From assembly GCF_009765785.1 (NCBI RefSeq), contig NZ_LMUT01000003.1, forward strand, positions 1 through 64,000: a stretch of 64,000 nt of DNA. Reading direction: 5' to 3'. Both the position numbers and the translations under genes were made by a program. Shown piece by piece: positions 9,601-17,882 of the stretch. The notes under the pieces are model-generated. The model was given only the letters and a program-made list of their open reading frames with translations. It did not search any database and was not told where the DNA came from. The first letter of the stretch is position 1. Every line of letters begins with the position of its first letter. Source of the stretch: Granulicella sp. L46 (lineage in GTDB: Bacteria > Acidobacteriota > Terriglobia > Terriglobales > Acidobacteriaceae).

Positions 9601-10852
9601 CTCACAGCAATCGCTCGAACGCGACGTCGACAAAGCCCTCGCCAACGTTGGCTTCCTCGCCAAAGTTGCTGAGCGTTCTGAAATGAGCCCCAGCGTTATG
9701 CTCGATCTCATCGCCGGCAACATGACCTTCACCACCAAGGGCGACGACGAGCACGGTTACGCGGTCGTCGCCACCATGCCCGGCTCCGAACCCGACCACA
9801 CTTACGTCGTCAAAGAAGACGGCGCCTACCGCATCGTCGCCGGCGACAAAGATCGCCCCGACGACAACACGCCCCTCGGCATCGAGGTCCTCTACGCCCT
9901 CGACCACAACAAGCCCGCCCAGGCCAAGGCAATGCTCGACTGGCGCCGCGACCTCACCCACAAACAAGGTGGCGACGACGCCTTCGGTGGACCGCTCCTC
10001 CCGCGCTTCTGGACCATCAACAGTTCCAAGCCCGGCGCCGATTCCCCAGCAGCCATGCGCCTCGCCGCCATCTCGCTCATCGCCGGCTCCATGGAAGCCA
10101 AGCCTTACCTCGCCGAAATCTCCGCCGCTCGCGACAAGGCCACCGGCCTCGCCCAAACCGACTTCGACCTCCTCCTCGCGCTAGCCGCCATGTACGCCGA
10201 ACAGCCCGCCATCGGCATGCCCCCCGCGCAGCGCCTCCTCGACCAGGAGCCCGACTCCGTCACAGCGCTCTCCCTAGTTGGCCAAGGCTACGCGCTGCAG
10301 CACAATCCCGCCGCGTGGCAAGCCATGCTCGCTCCCCGATTAGCCCGCAAGCCCGACGACCGCGATCTTCTCGTTCAGCAAGCCCTCGCCTACCAGCTGG
10401 CCGGCAACTGGACCTCCGCTCAGGCCACCGAACAAAAAGTTCTCGACACCGGCAAAGCCACGGCGGCCGACTACAACGGGTACGCGTGGATCGGCCTCTT
10501 CCACAACGATCTCGGCGACGACATCAGCAAGGCCGCGCAGGAATCCACCCAGCTCTCCAAAAATTCAGGCTTCGCCGAGCTCCACACCCTCGCCTGCATC
10601 TACGCCGCGCAAGGCAAGACGACTGAAGCCCGCAAGGTCCTAGAAGAAGCCATGTACGCCAACAACCAGGTCGAACCCAACTCCGCCGTTTGGTACGCCC
10701 TCGGCCTCATCTACGAACAGTACGGCGCCAACTCCGCAGCCGTCGACGCCTACAAAAAAGTCCAGGCCCACGAAAACGACAACCACACCTACATCGACCC
10801 CGCCGACACCTACAACCTCGCCCAAACCCGCCTCGCCGCGCTATCCCACTAA
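6659..10852 (+). CDS. Secreted DUF3857/transglutaminase-like protein with TPR repeats
   Basis: Large envelope protein of 1397 residues. It has a signal peptide (ending near QAFAQT), a DUF3857 domain (about 60-230), a transglutaminase-like domain, and a long helical repeat region (about 680-1390) with TPR motifs such as AIAAYNRAIELDPDDNEPRMDLA. The papain-like triad is readable: Cys335 in YGDCKDKA, His378 in LFDHAIVY and Asp396 in WIDATAE, so the domain looks active rather than decayed. The ATG at 6659 is chosen over a GTG twelve codons upstream because the hydrophobic signal follows it directly. In other bacteria such proteins often sit beside glycan-related or membrane genes. Here the upstream neighbour is a glycosyltransferase 331 bp away. 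The substrate is unknown. Confidence 0.88.
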   Translation: MTRAFIPAILLTLITSAPQAFAQTPDLSAPAFTLSAADLQTLSAAIPVDKQFPAQILYEESKYQIAPDGTLTNTHRMVYRVDADAAVRGWAEVSAQWDPWYEKPAQIQARVLQPDGTFVDLDQKTVTDAPVKIEDDVTFSSAHIRRAPLPGMAIGSIIEEQEITEEKTPYFSAGGLYRFAFRSNLPAARTRMITETPASLPYKDLIHDLPNLSVTRQEADGIRRVIYEQTNIEAAHSYDIELATNQLTRPSVEFATGTSWSSVAKAYAAMSDPQTITAEAQAILPSPLPTDRMAKIRAIVKELHHQVRYTGVEFGAARLTPMRPSEVIQRHYGDCKDKANLLVAMLRAAGIKANLALLDVGPGPDVSTALPGISLFDHAIVYVPADGPHTQPLWIDATAETFAVGSLPYEDHGRMALIVSPETTALTQIPEPKPEDSVLIETRTFKLAEFGPSQVEEQSDTHGTIDATYRAEFGGPETPKVHEGLESYVKNAYLAKTLTKFEHGDPSDFEHPFLLTVAADKATRGNSSLVDAIVVVFPNATINGLPPWFSTQLPAEGPDVSADAKRELELERQSRPATFTVRPFIYEQRTRILIPDGFTVRSLPANKTTQLGPATLTETYLTPEPKPGEPGVVEVRFRFNSGASTISADQAVALHAAVLDLNKRDYVGIYFDQAGARELTAGHIREALAIDRKLIAGRPDDALHHLQLARALLDAGIGSEAQAEALRATQLDPKLSAAFAQYAWTLEHNALGERLGKGFDLHAAIAAYNRAIELDPDDNEPRMDLAILKEFDARGERYAADADLPGAIADYKDLIARNKSKGEQILAPYRENLMYAYLFARQYAELDTMIASLPSTNSHRQLAIASITAQHGAPAGIAEAERGNVAQNERNQNLLGAGNLLANLGFYPEAADVMTAGMQGAADAAQEARRVELYKSLKKVSLTPLPPTDPAHPVQIGTVGMLAGTLTRQQAIDMTSKHAYVSQQSLERDVDKALANVGFLAKVAERSEMSPSVMLDLIAGNMTFTTKGDDEHGYAVVATMPGSEPDHTYVVKEDGAYRIVAGDKDRPDDNTPLGIEVLYALDHNKPAQAKAMLDWRRDLTHKQGGDDAFGGPLLPRFWTINSSKPGADSPAAMRLAAISLIAGSMEAKPYLAEISAARDKATGLAQTDFDLLLALAAMYAEQPAIGMPPAQRLLDQEPDSVTALSLVGQGYALQHNPAAWQAMLAPRLARKPDDRDLLVQQALAYQLAGNWTSAQATEQKVLDTGKATAADYNGYAWIGLFHNDLGDDISKAAQESTQLSKNSGFAELHTLACIYAAQGKTTEARKVLEEAMYANNQVEPNSAVWYALGLIYEQYGANSAAVDAYKKVQAHENDNHTYIDPADTYNLAQTRLAALSH

Positions 10853-10904
10853 AGCCTCTCCTCTTCCACCCTCAAAGCAAACAGCCCCACAAACGCGCCT
10901 TTCT

Positions 10905-11070
10905 GTTGCGGTTGCGGTTGCGGTTGCTGTTGCCTTCACTGTTGCTGTTGCCTTCGCTGTTGCTGTTGCCTTTACTGTTGCTGTTGCCTTTACTGTTGCT
11001 GTTGCCTTCGCTGTTGCTGTTGCCTTCGCTGTTGCTGTTGCCTCTGCTGTTGCTGTTGCCTTTGCCTTTC
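10905..11070 (+). repeat. 18-bp tandem repeat (TGTTGCCTTCGCTGTTGC unit)
   Basis: About seven and a half copies of an 18-bp unit, itself made of three hexamers (TGTTGC, CTTCGC/CTTTAC, TGTTGC), preceded by GCGGTT hexamers. Third-hexamer variants (TTCACT, TTCGCT, TTTACT, TCTGCT) show drift between copies. It lies in a 426-bp gene-free stretch between two convergent genes. Both frames give only low-complexity peptides, so it is treated as non-coding. Confidence 0.9.
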
Positions 11071-11215
11071 TGGCTGTCATTCCGAGCGCAGCGAGGAACC
11101 TGCTTCTCGCTTGCGCAGCAAGCGCCCGTTCTAAGATAGGTCCGGGCTTTAGCCCGGACATTCCGAACCCCAAACGCCGCGGGCTTTAGCCCCTGGGACT
11201 ATCTCCTGCTCTCCC
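11071..11215 (+). repeat. Dispersed repeats: GTCATTCCGAGCG element and paired GGGCTTTAGCCC palindromes
   Basis: At 11076 is a GTCATTCCGAGCGCAGCG copy followed by GGAACCTGCTTCTCGC. From 11135 there is a bipartite element, GATAGGTCCGGGCTTTAGCCCGGACAT as a near-perfect palindrome split by about 20 bp from GGGCTTTAGCCCCTGGGAC. The same bipartite element occurs at 16.88 kb in the same orientation and at 24.01-24.09 kb inverted. The remaining bases up to 11278 show nothing recognisable. Confidence 0.85.
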
Positions 11216-11278
11216 TACTGATTGCCCTCTTCAAACTTGCGCGGTTCCCTGTAATCATTTCGAACTGACCCACCACAG

Positions 11279-13897
11279 CTACTCCTCGCGCAAAATCTCC
11301 AGCGGCTTCTGCCCCAGCACACGATGACTCGCCGCCCATCCCGCCGCCACCGTCAAGCCACCCACCGCCACCCACCCACCAAGATTCAGCCACCACTGAA
11401 ACGCATACCCGAAGTGCAGCGCATGCAGCAGCAACGTCCGTGCCAGCATATTCGCAAACACCAACCCCACCGCGCCCGCAATCAACCCCAGCACCGCAAA
11501 CTCAATCGAAAAAATAGACGCAATCCGCACCCGCGTAGCCCCCAGCGTCTTCAACACCACCACCTCGCGAATCCGCCGATACCGCGTCCCCGCAATCGCA
11601 CTTGCCAAAATCACAATCCCCGCAAAGATACTGAACGCCGCGAGAAATTGAATGACGTAAATCACCTGCAGCATCACCTGCCGAATCACCTCCAGCGTAG
11701 CCGCCACATCAATCACGGTCACCGTCGGATAGTGCTCGTACAGCACCCGCCGCAGCGCTGCCGTCTCCTTTGGATCGCAGTGCACGCCGCCATACCAGAC
11801 CACCGGCAGCCCCGCCAGCGTAGCCTGCGGCATCACAAACTCCGCGCGCGACACCGCATGCTGACTATCCGTCTCGTACACCGCAGCAACCGTAGCCGTA
11901 ATCGGCTCGTCCTGCGCCGACACCGTCAGTTTGTCGCCGATCTTGATCTTCAGCCGGTCCGCCCGCTCCCGCGCCAGCGCCACCAGCGGATGCTGCGCAC
12001 CATCGGCCGCCTGCTGCGCCGTCCACCACGTCCCGCGCACCACTGTATCGCCCGGCGGTGGCCCGTCCGTCGACGGCGGCCACGTAAGATTCAGCGTCTG
12101 CGCCCCGCGCCCTCCAGGCCCTTGACCAATCTCCTGCCGCCGCTTCTCCAAACTCTCGCCGTTGATCTGCGTCAGCCGCGCACTCACCACCGGAATCATC
12201 TCCGGCGTCCCATGCACCATCGGCTGCTGCGACAGCAGCGTGCGTACCCCGCCCACCTCATTCGAACCCATATCCATCAGAAAAATATTCGGCAGATCCC
12301 CCGCAGCCGCCACATGCATCTCGTTCACAATCGAGTTCTGCACAAAGTACACCGCCGCAATCTGCATCACGCCCAACCCCAGCGCCGCCAGCAGCGCCGC
12401 CGAAGGATTTCCCGGCCGATACAAATTCGCCAGCCCATGCCGCAGAGTCGACGGCAACCGCAATCCCGACCCCCGCAAAAACTTTCGCAACAACCAAAGC
12501 GTCAGCGCCGCCATCCCCAGCAACACCAGCAACGACGCAGCCAACCCCAGCGCAAACGTCCACCCCACCCGCGCCGAATCCGATACCCGCGACGCAAGCC
12601 CCACCAGCCCCAGCAAAATTAAAACGCTCGCACCAATCTGCGCCACCGACCCCCTCAACTTCCGCACCAGTCGCGCAGTAAACGGATCGTCCGCCGCTTC
12701 GACATTCCGCCGCAGAATCAATATCGGTCGCACGTTGCGAATATCCAGCAACGGCGGCAGCGTAAACAGCAGCGTCGTCAGGAGCCCAGCCCCTAGTCCC
12801 AATCCAATCGCATGCGGCTCCAGCCGCAGCGTCGGCGTAAGGTGCAAAAGCTTCGCCAGAAAAAACGGAAACGAAAGCTGCACCCCAATCCCCAGCACCA
12901 CACCCAGCACACCTCCGCCCAATCCCAGCAGCAGAGTCTGCAACAAATAAATCTTCATGATCTGCCGCGACCCCGCGCCCAGCGACTTCATGATGGCAAT
13001 CGAATCCAGCCGCTGCTGCAGATGCGAACGCATCGCCATCGCGACCCCCACGGCCCCCAGCACCAACGCCACCAGCGACATCAGCGACAGCAATCCCGTA
13101 GCTCCATCCAACGCCTTAGTCAGCGCAGGATTCGCCTCGCGATAATCCGAGATCTGCGCCTCCGGCATAAGCGCCTCGAGCTTCGTCTTCAGCTCCGCCA
13201 CCGCCGCATCCGACAGCGCCTTCCCTCCCGCGGCCGGCGGCAGCTTAAACAAATACCGCCGCGTTACTCGGGACCCCGGCGCCACCAACCCCGTCTTCGC
13301 CAACGCGGCTTGCGAGATCAATACCCGAGGCCCCGCCGCAAACGTTCCCGACAACCGATCCGGCTCATCCTCCACCGCCGCCGAAATCCGAAACGTCTCC
13401 GTCCCCAGCTTGATCGAATCCCCCACCTTCAAATGCAAACGCAGCAGTAGATCGTCCCCCACCGCCACGGTCGTATCGGTGAGTGCCTCGCTCAAAGGCA
13501 TCGCCGGCGCCAGCACCACCACCCCATAGAACGGATACTTCCCCGGCTCCACAGCCTTCAACGACACCAGCAGCGGATCCATCGACGTAGCCGCCGAAGC
13601 CATCGACAGCATCTCCGTCACCGGCGACATCTGGCTCCCATCCACCTCCAGCGCATCAATCCCCTTCTGCTCCTCAGGTGTCGGAGGCATATACGTCCGC
13701 GCCGCAATATCCGCCGCCATAATGCTCCGCGCCCTCAGCAACAGCGTCACCCGGAACGCCGACGAGAACCCCCGCACACCCGTCAGCGCCGCCACCCCAA
13801 TCGCCACCGACAAAATCACAAACGTAAATCGTCCCCGCGAAGAGTGCAGCTCCCGCGTAGCAATCCGTGCCGCAGTCCCGTAAGAAAGTCCCGCCAT
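11279..13897 (-). CDS. ABC transporter permease, YbbP/FtsX family
   Basis: Inner-membrane permease of 872 residues with two FtsX-type modules. Each has a transmembrane helix, a large periplasmic domain, and a helical bundle (for example LLSLMSLVALVLGAVGVAMAMRSHLQQRLDSIAIMK in part). The last module ends with GTRYRRIREVVVLKTLGATRVRI, a cytoplasmic coupling motif of MacB/LolE-type exporters. Its ATG directly follows the stop of the ATPase gene (TAGATG), so the two are co-translated. Together with the divergent tesA-like gene this reproduces the tesA-ybbA-ybbP arrangement of Escherichia coli. The substrate is unknown; lipid or lipoprotein extrusion is the usual guess. Confidence 0.9.
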   Translation of the reverse strand: MAGLSYGTAARIATRELHSSRGRFTFVILSVAIGVAALTGVRGFSSAFRVTLLLRARSIMAADIAARTYMPPTPEEQKGIDALEVDGSQMSPVTEMLSMASAATSMDPLLVSLKAVEPGKYPFYGVVVLAPAMPLSEALTDTTVAVGDDLLLRLHLKVGDSIKLGTETFRISAAVEDEPDRLSGTFAAGPRVLISQAALAKTGLVAPGSRVTRRYLFKLPPAAGGKALSDAAVAELKTKLEALMPEAQISDYREANPALTKALDGATGLLSLMSLVALVLGAVGVAMAMRSHLQQRLDSIAIMKSLGAGSRQIMKIYLLQTLLLGLGGGVLGVVLGIGVQLSFPFFLAKLLHLTPTLRLEPHAIGLGLGAGLLTTLLFTLPPLLDIRNVRPILILRRNVEAADDPFTARLVRKLRGSVAQIGASVLILLGLVGLASRVSDSARVGWTFALGLAASLLVLLGMAALTLWLLRKFLRGSGLRLPSTLRHGLANLYRPGNPSAALLAALGLGVMQIAAVYFVQNSIVNEMHVAAAGDLPNIFLMDMGSNEVGGVRTLLSQQPMVHGTPEMIPVVSARLTQINGESLEKRRQEIGQGPGGRGAQTLNLTWPPSTDGPPPGDTVVRGTWWTAQQAADGAQHPLVALARERADRLKIKIGDKLTVSAQDEPITATVAAVYETDSQHAVSRAEFVMPQATLAGLPVVWYGGVHCDPKETAALRRVLYEHYPTVTVIDVAATLEVIRQVMLQVIYVIQFLAAFSIFAGIVILASAIAGTRYRRIREVVVLKTLGATRVRIASIFSIEFAVLGLIAGAVGLVFANMLARTLLLHALHFGYAFQWWLNLGGWVAVGGLTVAAGWAASHRVLGQKPLEILREE

Positions 13898-14638
13898 CTA
13901 AACGCTCACCGAGCTTCCCACCTGGCGTTCATCGCTAACCACCAACCCATCGCTCAATGTAATCCGCCGCCCTGCATGCGCGGCCAGCGACGGATCATGC
14001 GTCACCAATACCAGCGTCGTCCCTTCCACGCGATTCAACTGCAGCAGCAGCTCCAAAATGTGTTCCCCGTTCACCGTATCCAGATTCCCCGTAGGCTCGT
14101 CCGCCAGCACAATCGGCGGCCGCAAAATAAACGCCCGCGCCAGCGCCACCCGCTGCTGCTCTCCACCCGAAAGCTGCACTGGATAATGATCCACCCGCCC
14201 ACTCAGCCCAACCGAATCCAGCAGCGCCCGCGCCCGCTCCACGCCCGCCTTCCAACCGCCCGCATCATCATTCAGCTCGTATGGCAGCAGCACATTTTCG
14301 AGCGCCGTCAGCGTCGGAATCAGCTGGTAGCTCTGAAACACAAACCCAATCGTCTTCCCCCGCAACTGCGCGAGCTGATCCTCCGGCAAATTGCTGATCA
14401 CCGTCCCATTCAGCGCCACGCTTCCCGACGTAGGATTATCCAGCCCCGCCAGCAGCCCCAGCAGCGTCGACTTCCCCGACCCCGACGCCCCCATGATCGC
14501 CACAAACTCCCCACGCCCCACCGTAAAATCAATGCCCCGCAGAATATCCACCGTCGTCCCGCCGGTCCGCAGCGACTTCCGCAAATCACTCACCACAATC
14601 ATCCCAGCATCCGTGACCGCAACCGCAGGAGTATTCAA
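13898..14638 (-). CDS. ABC transporter ATP-binding protein, YbbA/LolD type
   Basis: Cytoplasmic ATPase of 246 residues that should drive the adjacent FtsX-type permease. Walker A is GASGSGKST (50-58), the signature LSGGEQQR is at 156-163, and Walker B with the catalytic Glu is PIVLADEPTGNLD (Glu181), followed by the switch His in LVLVTHDP. The GNLD variant is typical of the LolD/MacB/YbbA class. The start is given by MNTPAVAVTD. The gene is divergent from the esterase gene across about 105 bp, which must hold both promoters. Confidence 0.93.
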   Translation of the reverse strand: MNTPAVAVTDAGMIVVSDLRKSLRTGGTTVDILRGIDFTVGRGEFVAIMGASGSGKSTLLGLLAGLDNPTSGSVALNGTVISNLPEDQLAQLRGKTIGFVFQSYQLIPTLTALENVLLPYELNDDAGGWKAGVERARALLDSVGLSGRVDHYPVQLSGGEQQRVALARAFILRPPIVLADEPTGNLDTVNGEHILELLLQLNRVEGTTLVLVTHDPSLAAHAGRRITLSDGLVVSDERQVGSSVSV

Positions 14639-14743
14639 AATCAGCTGACCTCAATTTCAATTGGATTCGCAAACAGGCAAGAAGAATCAATTCGCCGAGC
14701 GCGAATGAAAATCAATCCGCAAAGCACGAACTAAAATAGACCG

Positions 14744-15478
14744 GTGAACCAAACGCGCGTAGCCCCTAGTTTATCCACTATTGCTTTTGTCGCTCTGACC
14801 TCCCTCGCCGCCAGCTTCCTCCTCAGCGGCTGCAAGCCTGCCACCACCCACACCGAAACCACAACCTCAACCCTCGCGCCAGCGCCGACCCCGCCCGCGC
14901 CCACCACGCAAAGCCCCTCGCCGTCCGCGCAGGACCTCATCATCTGTTTCGGCGACTCCCTCACCGCCGGCTTCGGCACCGACCTCGGCCAGTCCTACCC
15001 CGACCACCTCCAGCGCCTCCTCGACGCCCAGGGCTACCACTACCACGTCGTCAACGCCGGTATCAGCGGCAACACCACCAAGGACGGCCTCGACCGCGTC
15101 CAGCTCGTCCTCGACCGCCATCCCAAAATCGTCGTCGTAGAGTTCGGTGGCAACGACGGCCTCCGCGGCCTACCCATCGAGCAGACCCAGGCCAACCTCT
15201 CCAGCATCCTCGATCAGCTCCAAAAGAGCGGCACCCAGGTAGTCCTCGCCGGCATCACCCTCCCCCCCAGCTACGGCCCCGACTACATCAACAAGTTCAA
15301 CGCCATGTACCCCGCGCTCGCGAAGCAGCATCACGTCCGCTTCCTACCCTTCCTCCTCAAAGACGTTTACGGCGTTCCCGGCGACATGCAGGAAGACGCC
15401 ACCCACGCCACCGCGCAAGGCAACAAGCAAGTAGCCCTCAACGTAGAAGACCTCCTCAAACCACTACTCAAAAAATAA
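14744..15478 (+). CDS. TesA-like SGNH/GDSL arylesterase, predicted lipoprotein
   Basis: SGNH-fold esterase or lysophospholipase of 244 residues. Block I IICFGDSLTAGFGTDLG gives the nucleophile Ser, block III gives GGND, and the C-terminal DATHATAQGN supplies the Asp-x-x-His pair. The N-terminus is hydrophobic and ends in the lipobox LLSGC (Cys30), then a Thr/Pro-rich linker of about 30 residues. It is therefore probably lipid-anchored in the envelope, unlike soluble periplasmic TesA of Escherichia coli. The start is a GTG at 14744, with no better ATG nearby. Divergent pairing with the ybbA/ybbP-like genes is conserved across phyla. Confidence 0.9.
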   Translation: MNQTRVAPSLSTIAFVALTSLAASFLLSGCKPATTHTETTTSTLAPAPTPPAPTTQSPSPSAQDLIICFGDSLTAGFGTDLGQSYPDHLQRLLDAQGYHYHVVNAGISGNTTKDGLDRVQLVLDRHPKIVVVEFGGNDGLRGLPIEQTQANLSSILDQLQKSGTQVVLAGITLPPSYGPDYINKFNAMYPALAKQHHVRFLPFLLKDVYGVPGDMQEDATHATAQGNKQVALNVEDLLKPLLKK

Positions 15479-15514
15479 ACTCAGGCCCATCCGTTCGTGG
15501 ATAATGGTGCATCC

Positions 15515-15900
15515 ATGAACATCGAGCTCGACAAGAAGCGTACTCATCGAATCCGAGACTACGTCCTCTACTTCGCGATAAGCTTTGCAGTCGTCGGCTT
15601 GACCCTATTTGTCGGGTTGTCGCATGGCGACCATGACCATTTCATGAAATGGCTATTATTTTTCTTCTACACGCCTTTCGTATTCGGGTATGTGATTGAA
15701 CAGAGCCGAGCGCTCTGGAAGGTACGCTCATTCTGGCTACTCTGGGCCTGTTTCTGCTCCTGCATTGCATCGTCCTTGCGGCGATTTTGGCTCACACGCA
15801 GCACCTCAAAGCGATTAGCTGGGTTCCTGGTTTTGTCGAGGTAGTGTTCCTACTGCGCTCGACTCAATGGCTACTCCGCCCTACCCCATCACCACCATAG
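15515..15900 (+). pseudogene. Small membrane protein with an apparent frameshift
   Basis: The frame from ATG 15515 encodes a polar start, then two hydrophobic segments (VLYFAISFAVVGLTLFVGLS and WLLFFFYTPFVFGYVI), then EQSRALWKVRSFWLL. From there the frame turns into Cys/Ser/Arg-rich sequence that does not look membrane-like and stops at 15844. The next frame, from 15742, continues with a plausible membrane segment (LGLFLLLHCIVLAAILAH) and ends at 15900. A single-base change near 15740 would join the two into one protein of about 128 residues with three or four helices. The extended tail overlaps the end of truB by 20 bp. It could be a true mutation or a sequencing error. Confidence 0.6.
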
Positions 15901-16753
15901 GCTGCACCAGCGTCCCAGCCACCCGCTTCGCCACGCACAACAACTCCCTCGGCCCCGCAAACACCTTCACCAACCCCGCCGCCGAAAACTCCGGCACATT
16001 CACCTGCATCCCATTCCGAATCCGCCCCGCCGTCTGCTCATCCACAATGACCGATGGCATCTCGGGCAGCAGCGATCGCGGATGCGGCAACCGCGCCTCC
16101 ACCTCTGCCGCACTCATCGCCTTCAACTCCGCCACCGTAATCGCCTGCTCCAAACCAAACACTCCCGCCTGCGTCCTCCGCAGCGACGACAAATGCGCCC
16201 CGCATCCAGCAAGCCCTCCGAGTTCATGCGCCACCGACCGCACATATCCTCCTGCCGAAACCCTCATCACAAAGGAAGCCGTATCTCCCTCCAACCCCAG
16301 CAACTCAAACTTCTGAATCGTAATCCGAGCCGCCTTTACCGGAACATCCTTCCCCGCGCGAGCGAGCTTATGCGCCGGAACCCCACCAATCTTCTTCGCA
16401 GAAAACACCGGAGGCATCTGGTCCATCTCGCCATGAAACCGCTTAGCCAGCTCCCTTAAATCATCCAGCGACTTCCCTAACCCAACAGCCTCGCCAACCG
16501 CCTCACCCTCCGCATCGAACGTATCGGTAGCAAACCCAAACCGTATCGTCCCGCTATACGACTTCTCCGCCGACCCAAAAAACTGCGCCAGCCGCGTGTA
16601 CTTCCCCAGCAGCAGCGGCAGCACGCCCGTAGCCATCGGATCCAGCGTCCCCAGGTGCCCCACCGAGCGCTCCCCCGTAGCCCGGCGCACAATCGCCACC
16701 ACATCATGCGAGGTCATCCCCGCAGGTTTATCGAGTATCAAAAGCCCATTCAT
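15881..16753 (-). CDS. truB: tRNA pseudouridine(55) synthase TruB
   Basis: Makes pseudouridine 55 in the T loop of tRNAs. At 290 residues it has the usual bacterial size. The N-terminus MNGLLILDKPAGMTSHDVV and the catalytic motif GHLGTLDPMATGVLPLLLG (Asp38) are diagnostic. Further family motifs are KSYSGTIRFGFATDTFD, MPPVFSAKKIGG and SAGGYVRSVAHELG. The ATG at 16753 is preferred to an upstream GTG because it starts exactly at the conserved MNG. The gene stands alone rather than beside rbfA/infB as in many bacteria. Confidence 0.96.
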   Translation of the reverse strand: MNGLLILDKPAGMTSHDVVAIVRRATGERSVGHLGTLDPMATGVLPLLLGKYTRLAQFFGSAEKSYSGTIRFGFATDTFDAEGEAVGEAVGLGKSLDDLRELAKRFHGEMDQMPPVFSAKKIGGVPAHKLARAGKDVPVKAARITIQKFELLGLEGDTASFVMRVSAGGYVRSVAHELGGLAGCGAHLSSLRRTQAGVFGLEQAITVAELKAMSAAEVEARLPHPRSLLPEMPSVIVDEQTAGRIRNGMQVNVPEFSAAGLVKVFAGPRELLCVAKRVAGTLVQPMVVMG

Positions 16754-16799
16754 GCAACAACCATTGTCGCTCACTTCACCGCGCAGCACGACCCGCCGT

Positions 16800-16945
16800 T
16801 GCACTTGCGTTTGCTCTTGTTGTTCTTTCTGTCATTCCCTCTGGGAATCTGCTTCTGCACTTGCCCTTGCTTCTGAGATAGGTCCGGGCTTTAGCCCGGA
16901 CATCAACAGGCCGCCACTCATTTGGGCTTTAGCCCCTGGGACATC
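16800..16945 (+). repeat. Dispersed repeats upstream of truB
   Basis: Forward copy of GTCATTCCCTCTGGGAATC at 16831 with flanking TTGC-rich hexamers, then the bipartite palindrome GGTCCGGGCTTTAGCCCGGACAT (16881) and GGGCTTTAGCCCCTGGGAC (about 16924). The latter matches the element at 11.14 kb almost base for base in both halves, while the 20 bp between the halves differ. Confidence 0.85.
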
Positions 16946-17020
16946 TCTGCATTCGCTCCCACCCTCGCCTGGCGAAAGCGCACACCCACCACTCGAAACT
17001 CCCACCGTCCGCGCAGACCC

Positions 17021-17683
17021 TCACCTCCGCGCCTGCACCAACTCCAGGAACTCACTCCGCGTCTGCAACTGCGTCTTAAACACCCCGCGCAACGAGCTAG
17101 TCACCGTCAGCGAACTCTGCTTCTCCACCCCGCGCATCATCATGCAAAGATGCTGCGCCTCAATCACCACGCCCACGCCCTGCGGTTGGATCGCGTCTTC
17201 AACCGCCTCGGCGATCTGCTGCGTCAGCCGCTCCTGCACCTGCAGCCGTCGCGCAAACACATCCACAATCCGAGGCAGCTTGCTCAATCCCACCACCTTG
17301 CCATTCGGAACATACGCAATATGCGCCTTGCCAAAGAACGGCAGCAAATGATGCTCGCACAGCGAATAAAACTCAATGTCCCGCACAATCACCATCTCGT
17401 CATAATCCACATCGAACAGCGCGCCATGCAGCACACTCTCCACCGTCTGCTGATATCCCTGCGTCAAAAACGCCATGGACTTCTCCATCCGCTTCGGCGT
17501 CTCCTGCAGCCCATTCCGCGTCGGATCTTCACCCATCCGCTTCAACAGCTCGGCATAAATCGCCTGCACACTCGCGTCCTGCAAAGTCAGCGCAACATCC
17601 GGCGCCGACACCGCGGCGATTCCGTTGCCGTTCTTCGCCGTTCCATTCTTCAACTCTTCGTCGAGCTCAAACTTGGTAGCCAT
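17021..17683 (-). CDS. folE: GTP cyclohydrolase I
   Basis: Converts GTP to 7,8-dihydroneopterin triphosphate, the entry step to folate, queuosine and biopterin-type pterins. At 220 residues it has a nonconserved N-terminal extension of about 35 residues, then [20 protein letters not shown]. Zinc ligands are visible in [20 protein letters not shown] and in [11 protein letters not shown]. The product of this enzyme is the substrate of the two PTPS-like genes immediately downstream in the map (upstream in transcription). They are read in the same direction with a 199-bp gap that holds dispersed repeats. A shared pterin pathway is therefore likely. Confidence 0.96.
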   Translation of the reverse strand: MATKFELDEELKNGTAKNGNGIAAVSAPDVALTLQDASVQAIYAELLKRMGEDPTRNGLQETPKRMEKSMAFLTQGYQQTVESVLHGALFDVDYDEMVIVRDIEFYSLCEHHLLPFFGKAHIAYVPNGKVVGLSKLPRIVDVFARRLQVQERLTQQIAEAVEDAIQPQGVGVVIEAQHLCMMMRGVEKQSSLTVTSSLRGVFKTQLQTRSEFLELVQARR

Positions 17684-17721
17684 GTCGTCCAGCCTTTCTT
17701 CGATTCCCTACCACCAAAACT

Positions 17722-17868
17722 TCGTCATCTCGACCGAACCCTGAGCATAGTCGAAGGGGTAGTGGAGAGACCCCTGTATTCCGCCTTTGCCTCTGCCTTT
17801 GCTCTTGCCCTTCTTTCTGTCATTCCCTCTGGGAATCTGCTTCTTCTCTTGCCGTGGCAGTTACCTTT
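17722..17868 (+). repeat. Dispersed repeats between folE and the PTPS genes
   Basis: Forward-oriented GTCATCTCGACCGAACCC at 17724 and GTCATTCCCTCTGGGAATC at 17819, separated by TTGCCT-type hexamers. They fill most of the 199-bp gap. Confidence 0.8.
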
Positions 17869-17882
17869 AGCTAGAAGGTGCT

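Noticed and set aside
10841-11173. Alanine/threonine/lysine repeat protein on the minus strand
   Set aside because: Entirely a translation of the 18-bp tandem repeat; no ribosome-binding site and overlaps repeat elements.
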